A stretch of 64,000 bases of DNA, taken from contig JADJHN010000001.1 of NCBI GenBank assembly GCA_016707485.1, positions 186,001 to 250,000 of the forward strand. Reading direction: 5' to 3'. The DNA is from Lysobacterales bacterium. Its GTDB lineage: Bacteria > Pseudomonadota > Gammaproteobacteria > Xanthomonadales > Rhodanobacteraceae. Position numbers and translations under genes: made by a program. The notes under the pieces were generated by a model. The model ran no database searches and was not told the DNA's origin. It saw only the letters and a program-made list of their open reading frames with translations. Shown here piece by piece: positions 38,065 through 46,624 of this stretch (position 1 is its first letter; each line of letters starts with the position of its first letter).

Positions 38065-38544
38065 TCAATCGAGGTAGCGGACGCTGAGGATCTCGTAGTT
38101 GCGCGTGCCGTTGGGGGCCTGGAACTCGAAGCTGTCGCCTTCACTCTTGCCGATCAGCGCACGTGCGAACGGCGACATCACCGAAATCAGCTTCTGCTTG
38201 ATGTCGGCTTCCATGTCGCCAACGATCTGGTAGGTCACTTCCTCGCCACTGTCTTCGTCGGCGAGGACGACAGTTGCGCCAAAGACGATCTTCTTGCCGG
38301 CATTGAGCCTGGAGATGTCGATGACATCGGCATAACTCAGCCCGGCTTCAAGCTCCTTGATGCGGCCTTCGGTGAAACCCTGCATCTCCCGCGCGGCGTG
38401 GTATTCGGCGTTTTCCTTGAGATCGCCATGCGCGCGTGCCTCGGCAATCGCCTGGATGATGCGCGGACGATCCTCGGACTTCAGACGATCCAGTTCGGCG
38501 CGCAGTCGGATGGCGCCCTTGTGCGTCATTGGAGCTCGATTCAT
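38065..38544 (-). CDS. greA: Transcription elongation factor GreA
   Basis: 159-aa factor that binds the RNA polymerase secondary channel and stimulates cleavage of backtracked transcripts. The N-terminal coiled coil (THKGAIRLRAELDRLK ... AIAEARAHGDLKENAEY) holds the acidic tip residues, and the C-terminal FKBP-like domain ends in NYEILSVRYLD. Length equals E. coli GreA (158) almost exactly. The start ATG 38544 overlaps the carB stop as ATGA, so translational coupling is expected. The frame is open far upstream (to 38805) in sequence antisense to nothing family-like and is not used. Confidence 0.95.
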   Translation of the reverse strand: MNRAPMTHKGAIRLRAELDRLKSEDRPRIIQAIAEARAHGDLKENAEYHAAREMQGFTEGRIKELEAGLSYADVIDISRLNAGKKIVFGATVVLADEDSGEEVTYQIVGDMEADIKQKLISVMSPFARALIGKSEGDSFEFQAPNGTRNYEILSVRYLD

Positions 38545-41500
38545 GCAATCAATTCCCTGTGAAGTTTCTGCAGGCTGGAGACGTTTTCGCTCTGGCGGAA
38601 ATCCAGCGAATGCAGCAAGGCGCGTGCGCCCGAGATGGTAGTCGAATAGGTCACGCGCTGCTGCAGCGCCTGGCGCCGGATCGAGAACGAATCGGCAATG
38701 GCCTGCTTGCCTTCGGTGGTGTTGACGATGAAGACAATCTCGCGGTTCTTGATCAAGTCGACGATATGCGGGCGGCCTTCGATGACCTTGTTGATACGCT
38801 CGCATTCGATGCCGCGCGTGCGCAAATAGGCGCAGGTTCCGCTGGTTGCAACCAGGCTGAAACCGCGACGCAGCAGATCCTCGGCGACCGGCACGAGGCG
38901 GGCCTTGTCCGATTCGCGCACCGAAAGGAACGCCTTGCCGATGGCCGGCGGAGCAATGCCCGCAGCCTCGTGGGCACGCGCGAACGCTTCACCGAAGCTG
39001 CGGCCGACGCCCATGACCTCGCCGGTCGAGCGCATTTCCGGACCAAGGATCGGGTCGACGTTCTGGAACTTCAGGAAGGGAAAGATCGCCTCCTTGACCG
39101 AGTAGTAATGCGGCACCAGCTCGCGCGTCATGCCCTGTTCGGGCAGGCTCCTGCCGACCATGCAGCGCGCGGCTACCTTGGCCAGCGCGACTCCGGTTGC
39201 CTTGGATACAAACGGCACCGTGCGCGAAGCACGCGGATTGACCTCGAGCACGTAGATCGACTCGCCCTGGATGGCGAATTGGGTGTTCATCAGTCCGATG
39301 ACCTTGAGTTCGCGGGCCATGCGGCTGACCTGGTCGCGCAACTGGTCCTGCAATTCCGCGCTCAACGAATACGGCGGCAGCGAACACGAGGAATCGCCCG
39401 AATGCACGCCGGCTTCCTCGATGTGTTCCATGACCCCGCCAATCAGCACATTGCCCTCGGCATCGGCAACCAGATCGACATCGATCTCGGTGGCGTGATC
39501 GAGGAAGCGATCGAGCAGCACCGGCGAGTCATTGGAAACCTTGACTGCATCGCGGATGTAACGCGACAGGTCCTGGTCGTCGTGGACGACTTCCATGGCG
39601 CGGCCACCAAGCACATAGCTCGGCCGCACGACCAGCGGATAACCGATCTCCCGGGCCAGGGCCAGGGCTTCGTCGGCGTTGCGCGCGGTGCGATTGGGTG
39701 GCTGCGCCAGGCCAAGCTTGACGATCATCTTCTGGAAGCGTTCGCGATCCTCGGCGAGATCGATCGAATCCGGCGAAGTGCCGATGATCGGCGCGCCGGC
39801 AGCTTCGAGCGCGCGCGCCAGCTTCAGCGGCGTCTGTCCGCCGTATTGCACGATGACGCCCTTGGGTTGCTCGGTGTCGATGATTTCCAGCACGTCTTCC
39901 AGGGTCAGCGGTTCGAAATAAAGCCGATCCGAGGTGTCGTAATCGGTCGACACGGTTTCCGGATTGCAGTTGACCATGATGGTTTCGTAACCATCCTCGC
40001 GCAGGGCGAGTGCCGCGTGCACGCAGCAATAATCGAACTCGATACCCTGGCCGATGCGATTCGGGCCGCCACCGAGCACCATGATCTTGTTTCGCGTGCT
40101 CGGTTCGGCCTCGCATTCCTCCTCGTAGGTGGAATACAGATAGGCAGTGGTCGTGGCGAACTCGGCGGCGCAGGAGTCGACGCGCTTGTACACCGGGCGC
40201 ACGTTGAAGGCACGGCGCAAGTGGCGCACCGCATTCTCGTCGGTGGCCAGCAGTTCGGCCAGGCGCGAGTCGGAAAACCCCTTGCGTTTGAGCGCACGCA
40301 TGCGCTCGGCATCGATTGCGCCAAGTCCCTGCGCGCCGACTTCCTTCTCGATCGCGATCAGCTCCTCGATCTGCGCGAGGAACCACGGATCGACGCGGGT
40401 CAGGTCGTACATCTCGCGCAAGGACAGGCCTGCGCGAAAGCCGTCGCCAATGCAGAGGATGCGCTCGGGACCCGGCTCGCGCAGTTCGCGCTTGAGCGCG
40501 GCAAGGCCGGTTTCGTTCGACCAGTCGAGCTCGCCCGGGCTGAAACCGTTCTTGCCGGTCTCGAGCCCGCGCAGTGCCTTTTGCAGCGATTCCTGGAAGG
40601 TGCGCCCGATGGCCATGACTTCGCCGACCGACTTCATCTGCGTGGTCAGGCGCGAATCGGCAGCGGGGAACTTCTCGAATGCAAACCGCGGGATCTTCGT
40701 CACCACGTAGTCGATGGACGGCTCGAACGAGGCCGGGGTCAGTCCACCGGTGATCTCGTTGCGCAGTTCGTCGAGGGTGTAGCCAACGGCAAGTTTGGCG
40801 GCGACCTTGGCGATAGGGAAGCCGGTTGCCTTCGAGGCCAGTGCCGAAGAGCGCGACACGCGCGGATTCATCTCGATGACGACGACGCGGCCATTCGCGG
40901 GATTGATGCCGAACTGCACGTTGGAGCCGCCGGTATCGACACCGATCTTGCGCAGCACGGCGATCGAGGCATCGCGCAGGCGCTGGTATTCCTTGTCGGT
41001 CAGGGTCTGCGCCGGCGCCACGGTAATTGAATCGCCGGTGTGCACGCCCATCGGATCGAGGTTCTCGATCGCGCAGACGATGATGCAGTTGTCGGCGGTG
41101 TCGCGCACCACCTCCATCTCGAATTCCTTCCAGCCAAGCACCGATTCCTCGATCAGCACTTCGTTGGTCGGCGACAGATCAAGGCCGCGCTTGACGATCT
41201 CCTCGAACTCCTCGAGGTTGTAGGCAATGCCGCCGCCCGATCCGCCGAGGGTGAAACTCGGGCGGATGATGGTCGGATAGCCAACCTTGACCTGCGCTTC
41301 GAGCGCATGCTCGAAACTGCGCACGACCTCGGCCTTCGGACAGGCAAGGCCGATCTCGGCCATGGCCACGCGGAACAACTCGCGATCCTCGGCCATGCGG
41401 ATCGCTTCGCGCGATGCACCGATCAACTCGACGCCGTGCTTCTCGAGCACGCCGCGATCAGCCAGGTCGAGCGCGCAATTGAGCGCGGTCTGCCCGCCCA

Positions 41501-41768
41501 TGGTCGGCAGCAGCGCATCGGGTCTTTCCGTTTCGATGATGCGCTCGACGACGCGCGCCGTGATCGGCTCGATATAAACCGCATCCGCGGTTTCCGGATC
41601 GGTCATGATCGTCGCCGGATTCGAGTTGATCAGGACAACCCGGTAGCCCTCGTTCTTGAGTGCCTTGCAGGCTTGCGCGCCGGAATAATCGAACTCGCAG
41701 GCCTGGCCGATGACAATCGGCCCGGCGCCAATGACCAGGATGGTGCGGAGATCAGTTCGTTTTGGCAC
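38541..41768 (-). CDS. carB: Carbamoyl-phosphate synthase large subunit
   Basis: 1075-aa large subunit that makes carbamoyl phosphate from bicarbonate, ATP and ammonia supplied by CarA, for arginine and pyrimidine synthesis. The two duplicated ATP-grasp halves are visible: the N-terminal one begins ILVIGAGPIVIGQACEFDYSG, the second IMVLGGGPNRIGQGIEFDY; each is followed by its grasp fold. The C-terminal regulatory MGS-like domain covers the last 140 residues (LSVRESDKARLVPVAEDL). Length matches E. coli (1073). The start is GTG 41768 (VPKRTDLRTIL), as in homologues; an ATG at 41825 would overlap the upstream gene more. It overlaps the preceding small gene by 17 bp. Confidence 0.95.
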   Translation of the reverse strand: MPKRTDLRTILVIGAGPIVIGQACEFDYSGAQACKALKNEGYRVVLINSNPATIMTDPETADAVYIEPITARVVERIIETERPDALLPTMGGQTALNCALDLADRGVLEKHGVELIGASREAIRMAEDRELFRVAMAEIGLACPKAEVVRSFEHALEAQVKVGYPTIIRPSFTLGGSGGGIAYNLEEFEEIVKRGLDLSPTNEVLIEESVLGWKEFEMEVVRDTADNCIIVCAIENLDPMGVHTGDSITVAPAQTLTDKEYQRLRDASIAVLRKIGVDTGGSNVQFGINPANGRVVVIEMNPRVSRSSALASKATGFPIAKVAAKLAVGYTLDELRNEITGGLTPASFEPSIDYVVTKIPRFAFEKFPAADSRLTTQMKSVGEVMAIGRTFQESLQKALRGLETGKNGFSPGELDWSNETGLAALKRELREPGPERILCIGDGFRAGLSLREMYDLTRVDPWFLAQIEELIAIEKEVGAQGLGAIDAERMRALKRKGFSDSRLAELLATDENAVRHLRRAFNVRPVYKRVDSCAAEFATTTAYLYSTYEEECEAEPSTRNKIMVLGGGPNRIGQGIEFDYCCVHAALALREDGYETIMVNCNPETVSTDYDTSDRLYFEPLTLEDVLEIIDTEQPKGVIVQYGGQTPLKLARALEAAGAPIIGTSPDSIDLAEDRERFQKMIVKLGLAQPPNRTARNADEALALAREIGYPLVVRPSYVLGGRAMEVVHDDQDLSRYIRDAVKVSNDSPVLLDRFLDHATEIDVDLVADAEGNVLIGGVMEHIEEAGVHSGDSSCSLPPYSLSAELQDQLRDQVSRMARELKVIGLMNTQFAIQGESIYVLEVNPRASRTVPFVSKATGVALAKVAARCMVGRSLPEQGMTRELVPHYYSVKEAIFPFLKFQNVDPILGPEMRSTGEVMGVGRSFGEAFARAHEAAGIAPPAIGKAFLSVRESDKARLVPVAEDLLRRGFSLVATSGTCAYLRTRGIECERINKVIEGRPHIVDLIKNREIVFIVNTTEGKQAIADSFSIRRQALQQRVTYSTTISGARALLHSLDFRQSENVSSLQKLHRELIA

Positions 41769-42150
41769 CAGGCTTGCCTTTGTTCTGGGGTTCTTGTTGG
41801 GGGTACAGCGGATCGGCCGGGCCAATCTCCAGCATGATCTTGCGGATCGTGTTGCGCGGGACAGCCAGCTCGATCGAGCCGCTTTCCGGGCCGAGTTGCA
41901 TGGTCAAGCTGACCTTGGTGTAGCGCAGCAAGGTCCCGCGCCGGGTGGTGTCGTTGCTGGTATGAATGACCAGCACGCTGCCGATGCGCGACTCCAGCGA
42001 CTCGTACCCCACTTCGCGCAGGCTCGCCTGTGCTTCGACGGATTTGACCGCCTTGCCGCCCGGCGCCGGCCTGGCCGCTTGTGCACAAGGCAGCAGCAGG
42101 ACGCCAGCGAGTGCCAGCATGATCTTGAGAAAAAGGCTTGATCCGGACAT
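41752..42150 (-). CDS. Small exported hypothetical protein between carA and carB
   Basis: 132-aa protein with a signal peptide (MSGSSLFLKIMLALAGVLLL, cleavage after CAQA). The mature part has a beta-rich core (LESRIGSVLVIHTSNDTTRRG and TLLRYTKVSLTMQLG) and a Lys/Gly/Gln-rich tail. I do not recognise a family; a similarly placed small gene exists between carA and carB in Xanthomonads as I recall. It starts 4 bp after the carA stop and its end overlaps the carB start by 17 bp, so it is translated from the car operon mRNA. An exported protein in a cytosolic biosynthetic operon is unexpected. Confidence 0.72.
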   Translation of the reverse strand: MSGSSLFLKIMLALAGVLLLPCAQAARPAPGGKAVKSVEAQASLREVGYESLESRIGSVLVIHTSNDTTRRGTLLRYTKVSLTMQLGPESGSIELAVPRNTIRKIMLEIGPADPLYPQQEPQNKGKPGAKTN

Positions 42151-42154
42151 GTGC

Positions 42155-43294
42155 TTACGCCGCGCGGGTCGCGTGCGCCTCCATGAGGTGAATGAAACGG
42201 TCAAACAAGGATGCGACATCCATCGGCCCTGGGCTGGCCTCCGGATGGCCCTGGAAACCAAACGCCGGTGCATCGACCAACTCGAGGCCCTGAAGCGATC
42301 CGTCGAACAGTGAACGGTGGGTGGCGCGGGCACGCTCGGGCAGGGTCGCCTCGTCCACGGCAAAACCATGGTTCTGGCTGGAGATCATGACGCGCCCGCT
42401 GGCCAGGTCGATGACCGGGTGATTGGCACCGTGGTGGCCGAACTTCATCTTCAGCGTGCGTGCGCCGACGGCGAGGCCGAGCAATTGATGGCCAAGGCAG
42501 ATGCCGAAGGTCGGCACGCGCTTGTCGATGAACGTGCGGATCGCGCGGATTGCATAATCGCAAGGTTCCGGATCGCCCGGGCCGTTGGACAGGAATACGC
42601 CATCAGGCTGCATCGCCAGCACTTCCTCCGCCGATGTCTGTGCCGGCACCACGCTGATCGCGCAGCCACGATCGGCAAGCATGCGCAGGATGTTGTACTT
42701 GATGCCGAAATCGTAGGCAACGACGCGAAAGCGCGCCTGGCTGGTGTTGGCCTGTTGCCGGTCGAGATCCCAGGTGCCCGTGCCCCAAGGCATGGTTGCA
42801 GCGATGCTGACGACCTTGGCCAGGTCCATGCCGGCCAGCCCCGGGAATCCCCTGGCTGCAGCAATCGCGGCATCCGCGGAGAGATTTTCTCCGGCCATGA
42901 TGCAGGCACCCTGGGCGCCGCTCTGGCGCAGGATGCGGGTCAAGCGGCGCGTGTCTACATCGGCGATGGCGACCACGCCGTGCCGGCGCAGGTAGGCATC
43001 GAGCGATTCCTCGCTGCGCCAGCTGCTGGCCAGCAGGGGCAGGTCGCGGATGACCAGCCCCGCCGCCTGCACCCGTGCGGATTCCACATCGATAGAATTG
43101 CAGCCGGTGTTGCCGACATGCGGGCAGGTCAAGGTGACGATCTGGCGCGCGTAGGAAGGATCGGTGAGGATCTCCTGGTAGCCGGTCATCGCCGTGTTGA
43201 ACACGACTTCGCCGCTGGTGCTGCCGTCGGCGCCGATGGAACGGCCACGAAACAGGCTACCGTCGGCGAGGGCAAGTATGGCTGGTCGAAACAT
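42155..43294 (-). CDS. carA: Carbamoyl-phosphate synthase small subunit
   Basis: 379-aa glutamine amidotransferase subunit. The N-terminal CPSase small domain (ALADGSLFRGRSIGADG, FNTAMTGYQEILTDPSY) is followed by a class I glutaminase with the nucleophile Cys in FGICLGHQLLGLA and the His/Glu pair in GFQGHPEASPGP. Length equals E. coli CarA (382). Start ATG 43294; the longer open frame upstream (to 43552) is not family-like. The 224-bp gap to the divergent oxygenase gene should carry the car promoter; no ArgR-type box pair was recognised by eye. Order carA - small gene - carB - greA on one strand implies one operon. Confidence 0.95.
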   Translation of the reverse strand: MFRPAILALADGSLFRGRSIGADGSTSGEVVFNTAMTGYQEILTDPSYARQIVTLTCPHVGNTGCNSIDVESARVQAAGLVIRDLPLLASSWRSEESLDAYLRRHGVVAIADVDTRRLTRILRQSGAQGACIMAGENLSADAAIAAARGFPGLAGMDLAKVVSIAATMPWGTGTWDLDRQQANTSQARFRVVAYDFGIKYNILRMLADRGCAISVVPAQTSAEEVLAMQPDGVFLSNGPGDPEPCDYAIRAIRTFIDKRVPTFGICLGHQLLGLAVGARTLKMKFGHHGANHPVIDLASGRVMISSQNHGFAVDEATLPERARATHRSLFDGSLQGLELVDAPAFGFQGHPEASPGPMDVASLFDRFIHLMEAHATRAA

Positions 43295-43518
43295 GCGTTC
43301 GCCTGGTTGAAGAAGGCCCTGCAACATGGCATCCAATCGATGGATGCGACGAAACCCGCAGACTGGAATGGACCAGTCCGTGGCATGGGCGGAAGTGGAG
43401 TCGAGGCGAGGCGGAATGATAGGCATCAGCCGCTTGCCTGTCCACCCTTGCCGCCTGAACGCGGAACGCGCGGGGCAAAGCCGGATAGAATTGCCGCCAC
43501 AATCGTCCGGAAACGGTA

Positions 43519-44214
43519 ATGAGCGCCTTGAAGTTCCTGCAAAGCGACGCATTCGACAGCGCCGACACGCATATCCGCCACAAGCCGTTTTCGTTCATGA
43601 CCAGCGCCGGCCTGCTGGACGACGCTGCGCGCGCGCAACTCGCGGCGGACTTTCCACGCTATCCCGGGGCGGGCTTTTTCCCGCATGAAGCCGTCGATTG
43701 CGGTCCCTCGATCAACCTCTTGATCGAGGAACTGACCAGCGCCAAGGTCGCCGACACGATTGGTGCGCAACTCGGCATTGAGTCACTGGGTCAGTATCCG
43801 ACCCTGGTGACGATCTGCCGGGCCCTGAACAAGCGCCACGGCACCATCCATACCGACAGCCGCTCCAAGATCGCCACAGCCCTGCTCTATCTCAACGAGA
43901 GCTGGCCGGATACCAGCGATGGCTGCCTGCGCTTCCTCAATCGGGCCGACAGCATCGAGGACATGGTCTGCCCCGAGTTGCGCCCCTTGTACGGCAATTT
44001 TGCCGCCTTCCGCCGCAGCGAGAACTCGTTCCACGGGCATTTGCCGTTTGCCGGCGAGCGCCGCGTGATCCAGGTCGCATGGTTGACCAGCGAAGATGAG
44101 AAACTGCGCAAGACCAAACGCGGCAAGTTCTCCCGATTGTTCAAGAAACTGTTCGGCGCCATCGATCGACGCATCGGTGCCGGACGCAAGGATGATGCTT
44201 CGCATCTCGACTGA
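43519..44214 (+). CDS. 2-oxoglutarate/Fe(II)-dependent oxygenase family protein
   Basis: 231-aa cytoplasmic protein. It has the double-stranded beta-helix signature of Fe(II)/2OG oxygenases: an HxD metal pair in GTIHTDSRSK, the distal metal His in NSFHGH, and the 2OG-binding Arg eight to nine residues later in GERRVIQVAW. These are the residues needed for activity. The substrate is unknown; the size suits small 2OG-oxygenases that act on peptides or sugars. The last 25 residues are Lys/Arg-rich (KKLFGAIDRRIGAGRK), possibly for membrane or nucleic-acid contact. Start ATG 43519. It precedes the secreted protease gene by 16 bp on the same strand, and both lie between carA and dapB. Confidence 0.78.
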   Translation: MSALKFLQSDAFDSADTHIRHKPFSFMTSAGLLDDAARAQLAADFPRYPGAGFFPHEAVDCGPSINLLIEELTSAKVADTIGAQLGIESLGQYPTLVTICRALNKRHGTIHTDSRSKIATALLYLNESWPDTSDGCLRFLNRADSIEDMVCPELRPLYGNFAAFRRSENSFHGHLPFAGERRVIQVAWLTSEDEKLRKTKRGKFSRLFKKLFGAIDRRIGAGRKDDASHLD

Positions 44215-44230
44215 CCGAGCCTGGATTGCC

Positions 44231-45763
44231 ATGAACCGACACCTGCTGGCCTTTGCTGCGCTGACACTTTCCCTGCTTTGCACGGCTGCCGAAGCACGCC
44301 GTGGCGAAACCCCGTGGAGCATTGGCGATGTGGCCAAGCGGGGCATGCCGCCGGCGGATATCCGCCTCGCCGCCATCGACGCCACGGCCCTGCGCGCCGT
44401 CGACGATGCCAAGCTGCAGCGCAGCGACATTCCCCATGCAAAGCGCCTGGCCATCGCCGAAGAGCGCAGGCTTCACCTGCAGCCGGGCTCCAGCGGGCAA
44501 TGGCAGACATTGGCAGACGGTCGCCTGCTCTGGCGCATCCAGGTCAGCGTGCCCGGCGCCACCGACCTGCACCTTGGATTCGAGAGCGGCAGCCTGCCCG
44601 CAGGTGCCGCGCTCTGGGTGATTGGTGCCGGCGATTATTACGAGGGCCCGTACACCGATGCCGATGCAATGCCGTTGTGGATACCGATGGTTCCGGGCGA
44701 TCGGGCGACGATCGAACTGCGACTGCCTGTCGGTGCCGGGATCAGCAATGACTTGATCACGCTGACCAGTGTCGGCGCGGGCTTCCGCAACCTGTTCGAG
44801 GCACAGGGCAAGATCGGCCAGCCCGGGGCGTCCGGGGCCTGCAACATCAACGTGGTGTGTCCGCTGGGTCAGCCTTACACCGCCGAGCAGCGCGCCCTGG
44901 CCTACTACGAATTCCGCGCCGATGATGACGGTTTCACCTATATCTGCACGGCAACCCTGCTCAACGACGTGCCGGCAGACCGCAAGAACTACGTCCTGAC
45001 CGCCGCCCACTGCCTGTCAACCCAGACCGAGGCGGCAAGCATGCGCCTGTACTGGAACTACCAATCCGCCGATTGCGTCATCACCACGGGCTGGTCGTTC
45101 GCGCAGAACCAGACCGGTGCGGGTTTGCGCGCCAGCCGCGCCGATGCCGATTTCACCCTGGTCGAATTGAACCAGGCACCGAATCCAGACTGGAACCTGT
45201 TCCACGCCGGCTGGGATGCACAGAACATCGCCCCGTCATCGAGCATCGGCCTGCATCATCCGCGTGGCGACGTGGCCAAGGTCACCAACAGCCCGAGCGC
45301 CCCCATCACCACCAACAATTGCATCGGCACGGGTGGCCTGGCCAGCAACACACACTGGTTGACCGGCCCCTACGACCAGGGCACCACCGAAGGCGGCTCC
45401 TCGGGTTCCGGCCTGTGGATTCCCTCGGCCGATGCCAGCGGCCGTGGACGCCGCTTGATCGGCGTGTTGTCGGGCGGCACCGCCATGTGTTCCGGCTCCA
45501 ATCCGGACAACGGCATCGACTGCTATGGCAAGTTTTCGGCGGCCTGGGACGGCGCTTCGCCATCGAGCCGGTTGCGTGACTGGCTGGATCCCGCTGCCAG
45601 CGGCACCACCACCGTTGCCGGCGTCAATCATGCCGCCACGCCTGTGCCATCGGTTGATCCGGTGATTGCCGCACGCAATGCCGCCGAGCGCGACGCGCGT
45701 GCGCTGCGCACTGCGCGACGCGGACTCGCTCGCCAAGCGACTCCGTTCAATCCGGGCCAATAG
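44231..45763 (+). CDS. Secreted trypsin-like serine protease (lysyl endopeptidase-like)
   Basis: 510-aa exported S1-type protease. A signal peptide (residues 1-20, ending LLCTAAEA) precedes a propeptide-like region of about 170 residues. The catalytic triad is visible: LTAAHC (His), ADADFTLVEL (Asp) and TEGGSSGSGLW (nucleophile Ser). The arrangement, Cys content (CNINVVCPLGQ, YICTATLL, NNCIGTGG, AMCSGSNPDNGIDC) and size recall lysyl endopeptidases of Lysobacter and Achromobacter. The C-terminal 60 residues after DWLDPAASG are Ala/Arg-rich and probably not part of the protease fold. Start ATG 44231; an in-frame ORF to 44096 overlaps the oxygenase gene. It is convergent with dapB, with only 8 bp between the stops. 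Confidence 0.82.
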   Translation: MNRHLLAFAALTLSLLCTAAEARRGETPWSIGDVAKRGMPPADIRLAAIDATALRAVDDAKLQRSDIPHAKRLAIAEERRLHLQPGSSGQWQTLADGRLLWRIQVSVPGATDLHLGFESGSLPAGAALWVIGAGDYYEGPYTDADAMPLWIPMVPGDRATIELRLPVGAGISNDLITLTSVGAGFRNLFEAQGKIGQPGASGACNINVVCPLGQPYTAEQRALAYYEFRADDDGFTYICTATLLNDVPADRKNYVLTAAHCLSTQTEAASMRLYWNYQSADCVITTGWSFAQNQTGAGLRASRADADFTLVELNQAPNPDWNLFHAGWDAQNIAPSSSIGLHHPRGDVAKVTNSPSAPITTNNCIGTGGLASNTHWLTGPYDQGTTEGGSSGSGLWIPSADASGRGRRLIGVLSGGTAMCSGSNPDNGIDCYGKFSAAWDGASPSSRLRDWLDPAASGTTTVAGVNHAATPVPSVDPVIAARNAAERDARALRTARRGLARQATPFNPGQ

Positions 45764-45771
45764 AAGACCGC

Positions 45772-46557
45772 TCAGGCGCGACCGAGCCCGAGCATGTCCG
45801 TCATCAGGTAACGCCCGGGCGCTTGCCGGGCCAGCCAACTGGCGGCCTTGACTGCTCCGCGAGCGAAGATTTCGCGATCGGCGGCGCGATGGACCAGTTC
45901 GATGCGCTCACCGGAGCCAAGCAGGCGCACTTCGTGTTCGCCAATGACGTCGCCACCTCGGCTGACCGCAAAACCGATCGATCCGGTGCTGCGCGGACCA
46001 CAACGATCCGTCGCCGAATCGGCAAAGTCGATGTCGCGCGCAAAGGCAGCACGTTGCCCCAGCATCAGCGCGGTACCGGAGGGTGCATCGCGCTTGTGCC
46101 GGTGATGTGCCTCGATGATTTCAATATCCCAGTCCGGCAACAGCCGCGCCGCCTCGCCGACCAGATGCGCCAGCACCGCGACACCGACGCTGAAATTGGC
46201 TGCCCAGAGCACCGGTATATCCTCCGCGGCACGATGCAATGCCTGCATCTGCAGTGCATCCAGGCCGGTCGAGCCACTGACGAAGGCGACCGAACGCTCG
46301 ACGGCCAGGCGCAACGCGGCATCGAAACCCGCGGCACCGGAAACATCGACGAGCACATCGAAAGCCATTGTCGCAGGCACTTCGCTGACATAGGCGGGAG
46401 CCGATGCGTAGCCGGTCGGCGTCGCCTGCATCGCACTGCCCGGTCGTACCAGGGCGGCGGCAAGGACGACATCAGCGGCACCGGCAATCACATGCGACAC
46501 GGCGCGGCCCATGCGTCCGGCGGCACCATTGACGATGATCCGTGTCGACTCGCTCAT
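45772..46557 (-). CDS. dapB: 4-hydroxy-tetrahydrodipicolinate reductase
   Basis: 261-aa NAD(P)H-dependent reductase of the diaminopimelate/lysine pathway. The dinucleotide-binding motif is VNGAAGRMGRAV near the N-terminus, the catalytic/substrate motif EAHHRHKRDAPSGTA lies at about residue 155, and the C-terminal part ends in SWLARQAPGRYLMTDMLGL. Length is typical for DapB (about 270). ATG 46557 is chosen; an ATG three codons upstream is in frame. The gene follows dnaJ on the same strand after 67 bp. In Xanthomonads carA usually lies next to dapB; here two genes in the opposite orientation separate them. Confidence 0.94.
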   Translation of the reverse strand: MSESTRIIVNGAAGRMGRAVSHVIAGAADVVLAAALVRPGSAMQATPTGYASAPAYVSEVPATMAFDVLVDVSGAAGFDAALRLAVERSVAFVSGSTGLDALQMQALHRAAEDIPVLWAANFSVGVAVLAHLVGEAARLLPDWDIEIIEAHHRHKRDAPSGTALMLGQRAAFARDIDFADSATDRCGPRSTGSIGFAVSRGGDVIGEHEVRLLGSGERIELVHRAADREIFARGAVKAASWLARQAPGRYLMTDMLGLGRA

Positions 46558-46624
46558 TGCGCACATTCCAGACTGGCCTCGGGACGATCAGGGTAAACCG
46601 CATCGATCCGGATGAGCGAGAAAT

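Noticed and set aside
37145..38077. Long plus-strand open frame opposite rpfE and other long antisense frames (e.g. over carB, dnaK, acnA)
   Set aside because: High GC produces long antisense frames; none shows family motifs, and the opposite strand has clear genes.
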